Assembly: GCA_026710045.1 (NCBI GenBank)
Contig: JAPORU010000105.1
Coordinates: 1 to 45,442 of the forward strand
From: Aestuariivita sp.
GTDB lineage: Bacteria > Pseudomonadota > Alphaproteobacteria > Rhodobacterales > Rhodobacteraceae
Length of the DNA: 45,442 bases
Reading direction: 5' to 3'
Notes under the pieces: model-generated
The model's input: only the letters and a program-made list of their open reading frames with translations
Told to the model about the DNA's origin: nothing
Database searches by the model: none
Made by a program: the position numbers and the translations under genes
Shown here: in pieces, positions 9,166 to 18,734 of the stretch
How positions within the stretch are numbered: the stretch's first letter is position 1
Layout of the letters: each line of letters begins with the position of its first letter

Positions 9166-9618
9166 TCATAGAGTGCTCAATACATCGGCTACGTGACCGG
9201 GTACCTTAACTTTTCGCCACACTTTTACAATTTTTCCATCACGCCCGATTAAGAAGGTGGATCGCTCAATACCCATATATTTCTTGCCATACATATTCTT
9301 TTCTTTCCAGACACCATAGTCCTCGCATGTTGTGCTGTTTTCATCCGAAAGAAGGGGGATTGTGAGTTGATGCTTGGCAATAAACTTATCATGACTCGCG
9401 ACGCTGTCTTTTGAAATGCCGATAACGACGGTGTCTTTTTTATCAAATGTCTCTTTCGCTTCGGAGAAGTTCAGGCACTCTCGTGTGCAGCCTGATGTGT
9501 CGTCACGGGGGTAAAAAAATAAAACGACGTGTTTGCCTCGAAATTGTAACAACTGTATGTTGGTTGCGTTATTGCCCGGTAAAGTGAAGTCGGGGGCAGG
9601 ATCATTTGTGTCAAGCAT
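9166..9618 (-). CDS. bcp: Thiol peroxidase of the Bcp/PrxQ family
   Basis: This is a cytoplasmic peroxiredoxin that reduces hydroperoxides. The 150-residue protein has the AhpC/TSA-Bcp layout: APDFTLPGNN at the start, then the active-site segment VVLFFYPRDDTSGCTREC, FSEAKETFDKK, VIGISKDSVASHDKF and ERSTFLIGRDGKIVKVW. The peroxidatic cysteine is the one in SGCT. A second cysteine lies four residues later; the resolving cysteine of E. coli-type Bcp lies five residues later, so resolution chemistry may differ. GGAG lies 9 bases upstream of the start. It is a single gene with no operon partner visible. Confidence 0.92.
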   Translation of the reverse strand: MLDTNDPAPDFTLPGNNATNIQLLQFRGKHVVLFFYPRDDTSGCTRECLNFSEAKETFDKKDTVVIGISKDSVASHDKFIAKHQLTIPLLSDENSTTCEDYGVWKEKNMYGKKYMGIERSTFLIGRDGKIVKVWRKVKVPGHVADVLSTL

Positions 9619-10290
9619 GATGCCATCTCCATGTGAGATATCGTGCGAAAATATGGATCCGTGAGCGATAAATGGACGGATGCGATGTGGAGGGTCGATA
9701 AACGAATTCGATTAGCAGGTAAAGTATCTTCTGCATCGGTTTGATTGTATGACGAGTCTTGCGTTGAGTGCTGTCCTGAAAAAGATATCTGACAGGGTCT
9801 GGTTCAGGAAAATTTCAGGTTCTTGACATTGATGCGCATCAAAAGAGGCAGTTTCCGAAATATAAAAGCGATCGATCACGCACATTTCTTCGCCTTTTGC
9901 GGCTCTGATAGGCTGTTCGTGGATGGCGGTTTCGGCGCGGCTGTGGTATCCGATACGGGCCCGGGGCCGGACACGCGTGCGCGTGGTGCCGAACTCCCGA
10001 TCCTGTCCGCTTACATGGACAATCCGATTAGGCTTACTGACAGCGATGCCCGCGACTTTTTTTGTCCTATCTTCCGCTCCTGTTCTGCAGAGGCGACGAT
10101 GTTTGTGTTTCAGTACCGGACGATCGTGAGGATGCAACGGCCTGCGGATGTGTTTGAGAGCTTTGGTTGGATATGTGCCTGAGTACCGATCGGCTTGTGA
10201 GAGATATGTGAAATGGGTGTCACGACGGATCAGGGCGATGGCGTGGTTGCGAATACAACTTCGCTTGCATTAAATGGTATGGTGACGGTT

Positions 10291-10323
10291 TTGGTCCCGA
10301 AGCCACACGCGTATGTGTATGCT
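10291..10323. repeat. 33-base direct repeat, copy 1
   Basis: This copy begins TTGGTCCCGAAGCC and ends GTATGTGTATGCT. An identical 33-base copy follows at 10352, so the period is 61 bases. The core ACACGCGTATGTGT is partly self-complementary. Two copies only, so this is not a CRISPR array. Confidence 0.9.
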
Positions 10324-10351
10324 GAGCGTCGTACGGCTGTCCAGGAGAAAC

Positions 10352-10384
10352 TTGGTCCCGAAGCCACACGCGTATGTGTATGCT
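10352..10384. repeat. 33-base direct repeat, copy 2
   Basis: Identical to the copy at 10291-10323; the 28 bases between the copies are unrelated to the repeat. It lies about 170 bases upstream of queA. A role as a binding site is possible but unproven. Confidence 0.9.
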
Positions 10385-10553
10385 AGGCCGCAGTGGTGGT
10401 CTTGTCGTTTTCATGAATATTGAGAGATTGGCGGTCAATGCAGAACTCTTATTTCATTTGACTGTCTTGGATTCGCGTTTGGTATCGAATGCAGTTGTCT
10501 TCTTTCGATTGATTGATTCCGGATGGTTTGCGAACGAATACATGTGATTTTCC

Positions 10554-11603
10554 ATGCATCTTGCCGACTTTGATTTTGAGTTACCGGAAGAGTTGATCGC
10601 ACTGCGTCCCGTCAAGCCGCGCACGTCGGCTCGTTTGCTGGTCGCCGAGCACGCGTGCATAGAGGATGCACATATTTTTGATCTTCCGCGACTTTTGCAA
10701 CCGGGTGATCGGTTAATATTGAACAACACGCGAGTCATGCAGGCTCGTCTCGCGGGCGTGCGCGGTCGAGACGGTCCAGAAGGTATGGTTCGGGGGCGGA
10801 TTGAGGCAACATTGCTTGAACCGGTCGCTGACGGTGCCTGGAAGGCTTTGGTGAAACCTTTGAGAAAATTGAGGCAGGGAGAGACAATTGTATTTTCTCC
10901 GGAATTGAGTGCAAGTGTGACAAAGATTGAGAACGGTTATGTTGTCTTGGGATTCAATGTTCGAGGTGCGGATTTTGATGCCCTCTTGGCGCAGGTTGGT
11001 GTCATGCCGTTGCCGCCCTATATTGCATCACGAAGACAGGCGGATGAACAAGACGAAACAGATTATCAAACGGTGTTCGCGCATATCGCAGGTGCCGTTG
11101 CCGCTCCAACCGGATCCTTGCATTTTGACCGGAGCCTGTTGAAGAGATTGCAGTCAAAGGACATTGAGTATACCTTTGTTACATTGCACGTTGGAGCGGG
11201 AACGTTCCTACCGGTGAGGGTGCCAGATATCCGAAAACACCGGATGCACGCGGAACGCGGGCACTTAAGTGAGAACGCGGTGCGTGAGATCATTCAGACA
11301 AAGAAGGCGGGAGGACGCATTATCCCGGTTGGAACGACAGCGTTGCGATTGATTGAAACCGGTGCGCGGGACGGGGAATTGCGCACTTGGGACGGTCGAA
11401 CGGACCTTTTTATTTATCCGGGCTTTGAATTCCGGGTCGCTGATGCGTTGATAACGAATTTCCATTTACCGAAGTCGACCTTGATGATGCTCGTCTCAGC
11501 TTTTATGGGTCGGGAGCGCATGTTATCCATCTACAAGCATGCCATTCGCTCTAAATATCGGTTTTTCTCGTACGGGGATAGCTCACTGTTGGTGCCCTTC
11601 TGA
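10554..11603 (+). CDS. queA: S-adenosylmethionine:tRNA ribosyltransferase-isomerase
   Basis: QueA transfers and isomerises the ribosyl part of SAM onto preQ1 at the wobble position of tRNAs, giving epoxyqueuosine. The 349-residue protein is full length. The start gives [19 protein letters not shown], the usual QueA N-terminus. [16 protein letters not shown] near residue 55, [13 protein letters not shown] near 180 and [13 protein letters not shown] near 205 are family landmarks, and the C-terminus has [20 protein letters not shown]. Upstream there is no strong ribosome site. No other queuosine gene is next to it in the window. Confidence 0.95.
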   Translation: MHLADFDFELPEELIALRPVKPRTSARLLVAEHACIEDAHIFDLPRLLQPGDRLILNNTRVMQARLAGVRGRDGPEGMVRGRIEATLLEPVADGAWKALVKPLRKLRQGETIVFSPELSASVTKIENGYVVLGFNVRGADFDALLAQVGVMPLPPYIASRRQADEQDETDYQTVFAHIAGAVAAPTGSLHFDRSLLKRLQSKDIEYTFVTLHVGAGTFLPVRVPDIRKHRMHAERGHLSENAVREIIQTKKAGGRIIPVGTTALRLIETGARDGELRTWDGRTDLFIYPGFEFRVADALITNFHLPKSTLMMLVSAFMGRERMLSIYKHAIRSKYRFFSYGDSSLLVPF

Positions 11604-11720
11604 TCGGATGTCATCCGAAAGGCGAAAAGCGCCACGGTGGATGTCGTTTCTGGTGGAGATATGAACCGCAACCCACGTCAGCAGTGGCGAATTGATACGT
11701 GAATACGAGGACGTCGTGTC

Positions 11721-12974
11721 GTGGCACACATACTAAAGACTTCCTGGGCTCTTCTACTTGGCCTGTGTTTGTTGATGATTGGCAACGGCATGCAAGGTAC
11801 GCTGCTCGGCATACGTGGTGAAATTGAATCATTCTCGACCTTGCAGATGTCGTTTGTGATCTCTTCTTATTTTGTTGGCTTCTTAGGTGGAAGTCTTGTT
11901 GCCCCTCGAATGATTCGGCGGGTCGGACATGTCCGGGTATTTTCGGCCCTGGCGTCACTGATCTCTGCGGCGATGATTTTCTTTCCCACCGTGGTTGATC
12001 CGGTCGCCTGGATGTTGGCTCGAATCTTGATTGGATTTTGCTTCTCGGCTGTCTATGTGACTGCGGAGAGCTGGCTTAACAACGAGGCCACGAATGAAAC
12101 CCGCGGACAAGCACTGTCGCTCTACATGGTCGTGCAGACAAGCGGCGTTGTGATCGCTCAAGCGTTATTGTTAACCGCGGATCCGTCGGGTTATGTGTTG
12201 TTTGTTATTCCCTGTATCTTGGTATCCGTAGCCATCACACCCATCCTTCTCTCGATCAGTCCAACGCCCGCCTTTGAGACAACCAAGCCCATGAGTTTGC
12301 GTGCATTGTTCGGTTACTCACCCTTGGGATGTGTTGGTATGTTTTTGTTGGGAGGCGTATTTGCGGCGCAATTTGGAATGGCGGCGGTGTATGGTACGCA
12401 AGTCGGTTTGAGCGTCCCTCAAATTTCCGCTTTTGTTTCCGCTTTCTTTATCGGCGCGATTGTTTTGCAGTTCCCGATCGGATGGATTTCTGATCGGGTG
12501 GATCGACGAAAACTGGTAATCGTTGTCTGTTGTGTTGGTGTACTGGGTGCCCTGATCGGCACATTTTCCGGTACATCGTTTGCGTTGGTCACTCTTTCGG
12601 CTTTTGTATTAGGCGGTGCGTCAACACCTCTCTATTCGTTGCTCATTGCACATACGAATGATTTTCTGTTTTCGGAAGATATGGCAGCAGCAGCAGGTGG
12701 TCTCATTTTCCTGAATGGTCTGGGTGCGATCGCTGGTCCGCTTATCACAGGTTACGCTATGGAGTTCATTGGTCCGATTGGCTTTTTTGTATTTTCGGGT
12801 GTGTTGATCGGACTGATAGCGATTTATGGCGTCTATCGATCGACGCAACGGGAGGCAATACCGACAGAGGATACAGGATCCTACGTAGCGGTCGTCCCCG
12901 TGTTTCGACCGGTGGCGATGGAGGTGGCTCAGGAGATTGCAAGTGAGGACGCGCGCGACGACTCGAGCGTCTAA
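11721..12974 (+). CDS. MFS transporter (YcaD-like)
   Basis: This 417-residue inner-membrane carrier has about twelve hydrophobic segments. It has MFS landmarks: YFVGFLGGSLVAPRMIRRVG (loop 2-3), AESWLNNEATNETRG near residue 115, and QFPIGWISDRVDRRKLV for the second half's loop 8-9. The AESW...N..RG pattern is that of the YcaD/YfkF-like group. It starts with GTG at 11721, preceded by CGAGGA. The acidic C-terminal tail (residues about 370-417) is probably cytoplasmic. Substrate unknown. It is about 118 bases after queA in the same direction and might be cotranscribed. Confidence 0.88.
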   Translation: MAHILKTSWALLLGLCLLMIGNGMQGTLLGIRGEIESFSTLQMSFVISSYFVGFLGGSLVAPRMIRRVGHVRVFSALASLISAAMIFFPTVVDPVAWMLARILIGFCFSAVYVTAESWLNNEATNETRGQALSLYMVVQTSGVVIAQALLLTADPSGYVLFVIPCILVSVAITPILLSISPTPAFETTKPMSLRALFGYSPLGCVGMFLLGGVFAAQFGMAAVYGTQVGLSVPQISAFVSAFFIGAIVLQFPIGWISDRVDRRKLVIVVCCVGVLGALIGTFSGTSFALVTLSAFVLGGASTPLYSLLIAHTNDFLFSEDMAAAAGGLIFLNGLGAIAGPLITGYAMEFIGPIGFFVFSGVLIGLIAIYGVYRSTQREAIPTEDTGSYVAVVPVFRPVAMEVAQEIASEDARDDSSV

Positions 12975-13521
12975 TCTGTAACGTGGACTGTAGACGATTG
13001 CCATCGTTTACGTGGATGATCTGATCTTGACGGTGGCACGCGCGCATCAAGGCGCATCGACCTGTTTTGTCCCGATAACAGGTTTTATTCTGATGTTCAT
13101 GTTGTGTGGCATGTCATTCAAGCAATTGATTCGCAAAGATCACGGTGATTCACGGTGATTCACGATTATCGCAGTTGTCCCGGTAATTTTGGCTGCACTG
13201 GAGTGGAGCCGCACGGTACTGGATCGTAAGTGTCTGATACATTCTGTTCTATTGCTGGTCAATTGTCACCGTAGTACTCAATGCTCCAATCGGGACATAT
13301 TGTGCGTCTGAACACCGTTTATTCTGCATTTTTCGATTGTTTGAGCATCTGGGAAAGCGACGATGCGTCGGGAGAGATGCGACCCGTAAAGAAAGTCTAG
13401 CATTTTCAACAAAAATGACGTTATTAGCGTTATGTGAAGTCTCGACGAGAAACAGCGGACCTGCCTTTTGTCGATGAACTCTAAATCAATAACGATGATC
13501 TTTAGGAAGTAGAGGTTAAGT
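12975..13521. other. 547-base spacer before lpd
   Basis: I see no credible gene here. The region must contain the lpd promoter. It contains one short tandem repeat (13141-13164). Open frames reading backwards into the MFS gene are shadows. Confidence 0.5.
13141..13164. repeat. 10-base tandem repeat, 2.4 copies
   Basis: CACGGTGATT occurs twice in a row and is followed by a third partial copy CACG. A short repeat in a non-coding spacer, most likely from replication slippage. Confidence 0.8.
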
Positions 13522-14916
13522 ATGGCGGCACATTCGTTTGATGTGGTTGTGATTGGATCTGGTCCCGGCGGTTATGTCGCAGCGATTCGGTGTGCACAGT
13601 TGGGTTTGAAGACGGCGGTGGTCGAACGGGAGCATCTTGGTGGAATTTGCTTGAATTGGGGGTGTATTCCAACAAAGGCTCTTCTACGTTCTTCTGAAGT
13701 GTTCCACTTGATGAATCATGCCGGTGATTTCGGTTTGAGCGCTGAGAAGATCGGCTATGATCTTAACGCCGTCGTGAAGCGTTCACGCAATGTTGCGGCG
13801 CAGTTGTCCGGTGGGATTTCACATCTGCTCAAGAAAAATAATGTGACCGTTTTCGATGGAGACGGATCCCTGACAGCGAAAGGTCAGGTTCAGGTTGCGA
13901 CAGCAAAGGGGTCCGAGAGCTTGGCGGCCAACAGTGTTATCGTTGCAACCGGTGCCCGTGCACGTGAACTACCGGGTATTGAAGCGGACGGAGATCTGAT
14001 CTGGACGTACAAGCATGCGCTTGAACCGGTTCGTATGCCAAAAAATCTTCTTGTTATTGGTTCGGGAGCGATCGGTATCGAATTTGCAAGTTTCTTTAAT
14101 ACGCTTGGGGCGCAAACCACGGTGGTTGAGGTATTGGATCGTGTTCTTCCAGTTGAGGACGCGGAGATCAGCGCCTTTGCGAAAAAACAATTTGAAAAAC
14201 AAGGAATGACGATCATGGAAAAATCCATGGTCACGCACGTTGATCGTAACAAGGGATGCGCTGTCGCGCACATCGAGTCCGGCGGAGAAACAAAAAAACT
14301 TGAATTTGATACCATTATCTCGGCAGTCGGCATTGTCGGAAATGTCGAAAACCTCGGACTGGAAGACGTCGGTGTGAAGATCGATCGCACCCATGTCATT
14401 ACCGATGCATTCTGTCGTACAGGCGTTGAGGGGGTCTATGCGATTGGTGATGTTGCGGGTGCCCCGTGGCTCGCACATAAGGCTAGTCATGAGGGTGTCA
14501 TGGTCGCTGAACTCATTGCCGGGCGGCATGCCCATCCAGTGAAACCAGAGAGTATTGCAGGCTGTACCTATTGCCATCCTCAGGTTGCCTCCGTGGGATA
14601 TTCCGAACACAAGGCCAAAGAACAGGGTTACGACGTCAAGGTCGGGCGTTTCCCATTTATCGGTAATGGCAAGGCTATTGCCCTTGGTGAACAAGAGGGT
14701 ATGATAAAGACTGTTTTTGATGCCAGGACGGGCGAACTCCTGGGCGCACATATGATTGGTGCCGAGGTCACAGAACTGATTCAAGGATATGTTGTCGGTC
14801 GTCAGCTTGAGACAACGGAACAAGACCTGATGGACACTGTATTCCCGCATCCCACGCTCTCGGAAATGATGCATGAGAGTGTTCTCGATGCCTATGATCG
14901 TGTCATTCATATGTAG
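13522..14916 (+). CDS. lpd: Dihydrolipoyl dehydrogenase (E3)
   Basis: This is the flavoprotein E3 subunit of 2-oxoacid dehydrogenase complexes; it reoxidises dihydrolipoyl groups and makes NADH. The 464-residue protein has the FAD motif VVVIGSGPGGYVAAIRCAQLG at the N-terminus and the redox-active disulfide in GGICLNWGCIPTKALL near residue 45. The NAD motif LLVIGSGAIGIEFASFFN lies near 180, YAIGDVAGAPWLAHKAS near 310, and the catalytic His-Glu pair in FPHPTLSEMMHE at the C-terminus. The ribosome site AGAGG precedes the ATG. The E1 and E2 genes are not in the window, so it may serve pyruvate or 2-oxoglutarate dehydrogenase. A long reverse frame (13969-15135) overlapping it is a shadow. Confidence 0.96.
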   Translation: MAAHSFDVVVIGSGPGGYVAAIRCAQLGLKTAVVEREHLGGICLNWGCIPTKALLRSSEVFHLMNHAGDFGLSAEKIGYDLNAVVKRSRNVAAQLSGGISHLLKKNNVTVFDGDGSLTAKGQVQVATAKGSESLAANSVIVATGARARELPGIEADGDLIWTYKHALEPVRMPKNLLVIGSGAIGIEFASFFNTLGAQTTVVEVLDRVLPVEDAEISAFAKKQFEKQGMTIMEKSMVTHVDRNKGCAVAHIESGGETKKLEFDTIISAVGIVGNVENLGLEDVGVKIDRTHVITDAFCRTGVEGVYAIGDVAGAPWLAHKASHEGVMVAELIAGRHAHPVKPESIAGCTYCHPQVASVGYSEHKAKEQGYDVKVGRFPFIGNGKAIALGEQEGMIKTVFDARTGELLGAHMIGAEVTELIQGYVVGRQLETTEQDLMDTVFPHPTLSEMMHESVLDAYDRVIHM

Positions 14917-15223
14917 GATTCGCGTACACGAGTCGGAGCATAGGCAATAGACGGTTGGGTCAGCTGCAGAGACGACATTTCGATACCTGCACGGAAATCC
15001 GGATCGTTCGAGACCGAGAGACGAGCGGTTGGAGAGATTGCGCTCTTCAATTCGAGGGTGCGTTTTCATGATTGCGTACAAATGTTTGATGGAATTTTCT
15101 GACCCGCATAGACTTGGGCTCGGCACGTTATCCATTCAGCAGTCGGTGATGGTAAGGCGATTTTGGATGTCTCGGCCGGTGAGCATGAGCGAAACGGTGA
15201 TCTGATCAGAGTGGAGGCATATC
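14917..15223. other. 307-base spacer before metZ
   Basis: No gene is seen. I looked for a SAM-II riboswitch, which often precedes metZ in alphaproteobacteria, and found no matching conserved core. GTGGAGG just before the metZ start is its ribosome site. Confidence 0.5.
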
Positions 15224-16405
15224 ATGGTCCGAGATTGGAAGCCGCGTACGCGTGCGGTGCATGTTGGCAGTCGTAGGAGTCAGTATGGTGAGTTGAGCGA
15301 GGCGATTTTTCTCACTCAGGGTTTTATGTATGATAATGCGGAGTTGGCCGAAGCGCGATTTATTGAGGCAAAATCTGACGAGTTTATCTACGCACGTTAT
15401 GGGAATCCGACGGTGGCGATGTTTGAAGACCGGATTGCGGGTCTCGAAGGTTCGGAAGATGCGTTTGCCACCGCGTCCGGTATGGCCGCTGTCTCTGGTG
15501 TGTTAATGGCGATGCTTAAACAAGGCGATCATGTTGTGTCTTCGCGAGCGTTGTTTGGTTCGTGTCTTTACGTGCTCGATGAGATATTGCCCCGCTTTGG
15601 AGTTGATGTGACATTTGTTGATGGTCTGTCACTTGAACAGTGGAGCAACGCGATCGGCTCACGGACAAAAGCGGTATTTTGTGAGTCGATGTCAAATCCA
15701 ACGCTCGAAGTCATTGACATCGCCGAAGTATCGCGACGGGCCAAGGCTGTTGGCGCTCAGTTGATCGTGGATAATGTCTTTTCGACGCCTGTTTTTTCAT
15801 GTGCACTCCAGGCGGGCGCCGACGTCGTTATTTATTCGTCGACGAAGCATATTGATGGACAAGGACGGGCTCTTGGGGGTGTCATCCTTTCCACTAAAGA
15901 ATTTATCCGTAAGACGGTTGAGCCGTATATGAAGCATACGGGAGGTTCGATGTCTCCCTTCACGGCCTGGATTATGCTCAAAGGGTTGGAAACACTTGAC
16001 TTGAGAGTGAATGCCCAAGCCGATACCGCGTTCGCTTTGTCCGAGGTACTGCATGAACATGATAAAGTCGTAAACCTAATTTATCCTGGGCACCCGACAC
16101 ATCCTCAGTATGATCTCATCCGATATCAGATGCGCAAGGGTGGTACGGTGTTGTCGGTTGAGATTGAAGGTGGACAGGCCGGCGCATTTCGTTTCATGAA
16201 CGGGCTGAGAATTGCGAAGATATCCAATAATCTCGGGGACGCGAAGACGATTGTCACACATCCGTCGACAACCACACATCAGCGTTTGTCCCAGCAGCAA
16301 AGAGATCATTTAGGCATATCGCCGGGGTTAGTGCGCATATCTATCGGTCTTGAAGATTGCGGCGATCTTATCTCTGACATCCTCAACGCACTGAAACATG
16401 TGTAG
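15224..16405 (+). CDS. metZ: O-succinylhomoserine sulfhydrylase
   Basis: This PLP enzyme of the Cys/Met metabolism family makes homocysteine from O-succinylhomoserine and sulfide in methionine synthesis. The 393-residue protein has YARYGNPTVAMFEDRIAGLE near residue 60, SGMAAVSGVLMAML near 90, and VDNVFSTPVFSCALQAGADV near 190. The PLP lysine is in YSSTKHIDGQGRALGG near 212, and THPSTTTHQRLSQQQR lies near 350. The order and spacing fit MetZ better than MetB or MetY, although family assignment by eye is not absolute. It stands alone with a strong ribosome site. Confidence 0.9.
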   Translation: MVRDWKPRTRAVHVGSRRSQYGELSEAIFLTQGFMYDNAELAEARFIEAKSDEFIYARYGNPTVAMFEDRIAGLEGSEDAFATASGMAAVSGVLMAMLKQGDHVVSSRALFGSCLYVLDEILPRFGVDVTFVDGLSLEQWSNAIGSRTKAVFCESMSNPTLEVIDIAEVSRRAKAVGAQLIVDNVFSTPVFSCALQAGADVVIYSSTKHIDGQGRALGGVILSTKEFIRKTVEPYMKHTGGSMSPFTAWIMLKGLETLDLRVNAQADTAFALSEVLHEHDKVVNLIYPGHPTHPQYDLIRYQMRKGGTVLSVEIEGGQAGAFRFMNGLRIAKISNNLGDAKTIVTHPSTTTHQRLSQQQRDHLGISPGLVRISIGLEDCGDLISDILNALKHV

Positions 16406-16963
16406 GGAAATATGCGTATTCATGAAATGCGATCTTTCTTGACCGTCCGTGCGTGATGATGGCTCCAGATTTTGATTCGGGTCATATCGGGACGATTGCA
16501 GAGGGATGCGACGCAATTTTCTGTTCTTGGTCGACGTGCATCCGATGCACCGTAAGCAAAACGTTGTTCATCGACATGGAGAGGATCTTGTGCCGGTATC
16601 CGAAAAGTGATCGAGTGACATTCGCGATCAGACATTCTCTGGATATTTCATGATGACGGTGTTCAAATCGCGCAATCTGTTGCTTTTGTGCCACGGTGGA
16701 TTGTCATCGAATTTCGATGGCAAGCAGAGAGAAAATACAAGAAATTCCTTTATTCTTCAATACGTTATAGAGTTTCATGCCTGAATTCAGTTTTATATAT
16801 ATAATTTATATTAATCTATTTTATAGATATATCTAAAAATTAGACATAATGACACTATTTTATTGTAAAAAGGTGTGTTCATCCGGTAGGTTCGGAGTCG
16901 TGGTCGTAAAACTGATTGCCGTACACGGTTAACATATGTCAGTAAGAAGTCAGGAATAATGAA
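16406..16963. other. 558-base spacer before recA with AT-rich promoter tract
   Basis: No credible gene is seen. From about 16785 to 16870 the sequence is very AT-rich and contains the perfect 12-base palindrome TAGATATATCTA at 16824-16835. This is probably the recA upstream promoter region. Near 16878 two GTTC half sites occur nine bases apart; the alphaproteobacterial LexA box needs seven, so SOS control is not shown. Confidence 0.5.
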
Positions 16964-18043
16964 ATGGCAAAGCTTGTCAAAATGAGTGCAACTCCTGTGT
17001 CGAATAAGGACACCGAAAAGCAAAAGGCGCTGGAAAGCGCGTTATTACAAATTGAGCGCCAATTCGGAAAAGGCTCAATTATGAAGTTGGGTGATGAAAG
17101 TGCCGTTCAAGAGATCGAGGCCAGTTCCTCAGGTTCACTCGGCCTTGATATCGCGCTTGGTATTGGTGGTCTTCCCATGGGAAGGATTGTTGAAGTCTAC
17201 GGTCCTGAGAGTTCAGGAAAGACGACGTTGACACTTCAATGTGTCGCAGAACAACAGAAAATCGGCGGCGTATGTGCATTTGTCGATGCTGAACACGCTC
17301 TTGATCCTCAATATGCTCATAAGCTTGGTGTGGATATTGACGAGTTGCTTATTTCCCAGCCGGATACCGGCGAACAGGCTCTGGAGATAACGGACACTCT
17401 TGTTCGTTCCGGCGCCGTAAACATGGTTATTGTTGACTCTGTCGCCGCTTTGACTCCGAAATCGGAACTTGAAGGGGACATGGGGGATTCAAATGTCGGT
17501 GTCCAGGCACGATTGATGTCGCAGGCCATGCGCAAACTGACGGGATCTATTTCAAAGTCGAATTGTATGGTTATTTTCATTAACCAGATCCGGATGAAAA
17601 TTGGGGTTATGTTTGGATCCCCGGAAACGACAACAGGCGGAAATGCGTTGAAATTCTATTCCTCCGTGCGTCTGGATATACGCCGCATCGGAGCCATAAA
17701 GGATCGCGATGAAGTTGTCGGTAACCAAACGCGTGTCAAGGTGGTCAAGAATAAGGTAGCTCCGCCGTTCAAGCAAGTCGAGTTTGATATCATGTATGGC
17801 GAGGGAATATCCAAGACGGGAGAATTGATTGACTTGGGTGTAAAATTTGGCCTGATCGAAAAGTCCGGGGCTTGGTATTCCTATAATGAAGAGCGCATTG
17901 GCCAAGGTCGAGAAAATGCGAAGCAGTTTCTCAAGGACAATCCTGACATTGCCTGTGATGTTGAAGAAAAAATTCGAGCCACCCATGGACTTTGTCATAC
18001 CTCTGAATCCCTTGGTGGTGAGATTCAAAAAGTTAAGGCTTAA
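16964..18043 (+). CDS. recA: Recombinase RecA
   Basis: RecA is an ATP-dependent strand-exchange protein that also triggers LexA self-cleavage. The 359-residue protein is complete. Walker [11 protein letters not shown] lies near residue 86, [16 protein letters not shown] residues near 160, and the L2 loop contains [20 protein letters not shown] near 215. [20 protein letters not shown] follows. The ATG at 16964 is preceded by AGGAA; a second in-frame ATG six codons later is less well placed. In alphaproteobacteria alaS usually follows directly; here it lies 8.4 kb away. Confidence 0.98.
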   Translation: MAKLVKMSATPVSNKDTEKQKALESALLQIERQFGKGSIMKLGDESAVQEIEASSSGSLGLDIALGIGGLPMGRIVEVYGPESSGKTTLTLQCVAEQQKIGGVCAFVDAEHALDPQYAHKLGVDIDELLISQPDTGEQALEITDTLVRSGAVNMVIVDSVAALTPKSELEGDMGDSNVGVQARLMSQAMRKLTGSISKSNCMVIFINQIRMKIGVMFGSPETTTGGNALKFYSSVRLDIRRIGAIKDRDEVVGNQTRVKVVKNKVAPPFKQVEFDIMYGEGISKTGELIDLGVKFGLIEKSGAWYSYNEERIGQGRENAKQFLKDNPDIACDVEEKIRATHGLCHTSESLGGEIQKVKA

Positions 18044-18048
18044 GTTTG

Positions 18049-18064
18049 TGCCGTCACGTCGGCA
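18049..18064 (+). terminator. Weak hairpin after recA
   Basis: Inverted repeat TGCCG, a 6-base loop, then CGGCA, starting 5 bases after the recA stop codon. No T run follows, so it is at most a poor intrinsic terminator. Confidence 0.3.
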
Positions 18065-18215
18065 TCGTAAGCGTGCTTGTTGGTGGAAGTCTCATTGAAG
18101 GTACGCGTTCATTCAAAAAAGTGGAATCGCGCGCCTTCAACTTATGATCGCCATTTCATCCGTGGTTGGCGGCAATTAGAAGGTGGCTGCGGCGTTCGTA
18201 TGAACACTCGTGGTG

Positions 18216-18245
18216 TGTAACGGTATGTAACGGTATGTAACGGTA
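18216..18245. repeat. 10-base tandem repeat, three copies
   Basis: TGTAACGGTA occurs three times head to tail. It is non-coding and probably slippage-derived. Confidence 0.85.
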
Positions 18246-18734
18246 GTCTTCTTCGGAGTAGAAGGTTGAGATGGGTATTCGATATCTTCGTTTATCTCCG
18301 AACGGGGATTCAAAGTTGATTTAGCCGTGATTCTGAATCGATTTTTGTGGTACGAATGGTTAAGATTTCCGAAGCGGTCAGGGATGACGTTACACAATGT
18401 TTTAGTGAAGAGGGCCCGAATGTATGGTGGTTGTGTTGCTGATTACCGCTGAGCGTTGGTTTCTTGGGCGTGCTTTCAAAAAGCGAATTGCAAATCTTGA
18501 AGAATAATTTTCTCAATTCCAATGTAAGGCAATTGAAGAACGTTATATTTTTAAGAAACCCACATTGGAAAATTGGCGTAATTCAAGATACGAAGGCATC
18601 AAGCAAAGGTTGATGGTATAGGAAAAATCGATTCTCTGATTTCTTTGAGTTCAATGAATAGGGGTATTTAATGTATCGGATTCATTTGAGGCGACATTGC
18701 CGGAACCAGATGATAACTTAAAAAAGATCGCGTG

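Larger units (their letters stand above)
9619..10553. other. 935-base spacer without a recognisable gene
   Basis: Two overlapping open frames on opposite strands (9712-10137 reverse, 9823-10182 forward) resemble no family and have no good ribosome site. I treat this stretch as non-coding or decayed. It must hold the bcp promoter at its left and the queA promoter at its right, and it carries the two 33-base direct repeats listed separately. Confidence 0.5.
18044..18731. other. 688-base spacer after recA
   Basis: No recognisable gene. It contains a weak hairpin just after recA (TGCCG-6-CGGCA, 18049-18064, without a T run) and a three-copy 10-base tandem repeat. The right half is more AT-rich than recA, which fits the edge of an inserted segment, but I see no insertion-sequence ends. 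Confidence 0.5.

Noticed and set aside
9712..10182. Overlapping frames of 141 (reverse) and 119 (forward) codons
   Set aside because: Neither has a family resemblance, a ribosome site or a partner gene, and they overlap each other.
10291..10384. CRISPR array
   Set aside because: Only two repeats, no further spacers and no cas genes.
13969..15135. Reverse-strand frame of 388 codons overlapping lpd
   Set aside because: It lies antisense to a strongly conserved dihydrolipoyl dehydrogenase and resembles no protein; a codon-bias shadow.
14917..15223. SAM-II riboswitch before metZ
   Set aside because: The conserved SAM-II core could not be found in the leader.
16875..16900. LexA (SOS) box before recA
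   Set aside because: Two GTTC half sites are nine bases apart; the alphaproteobacterial box needs seven.
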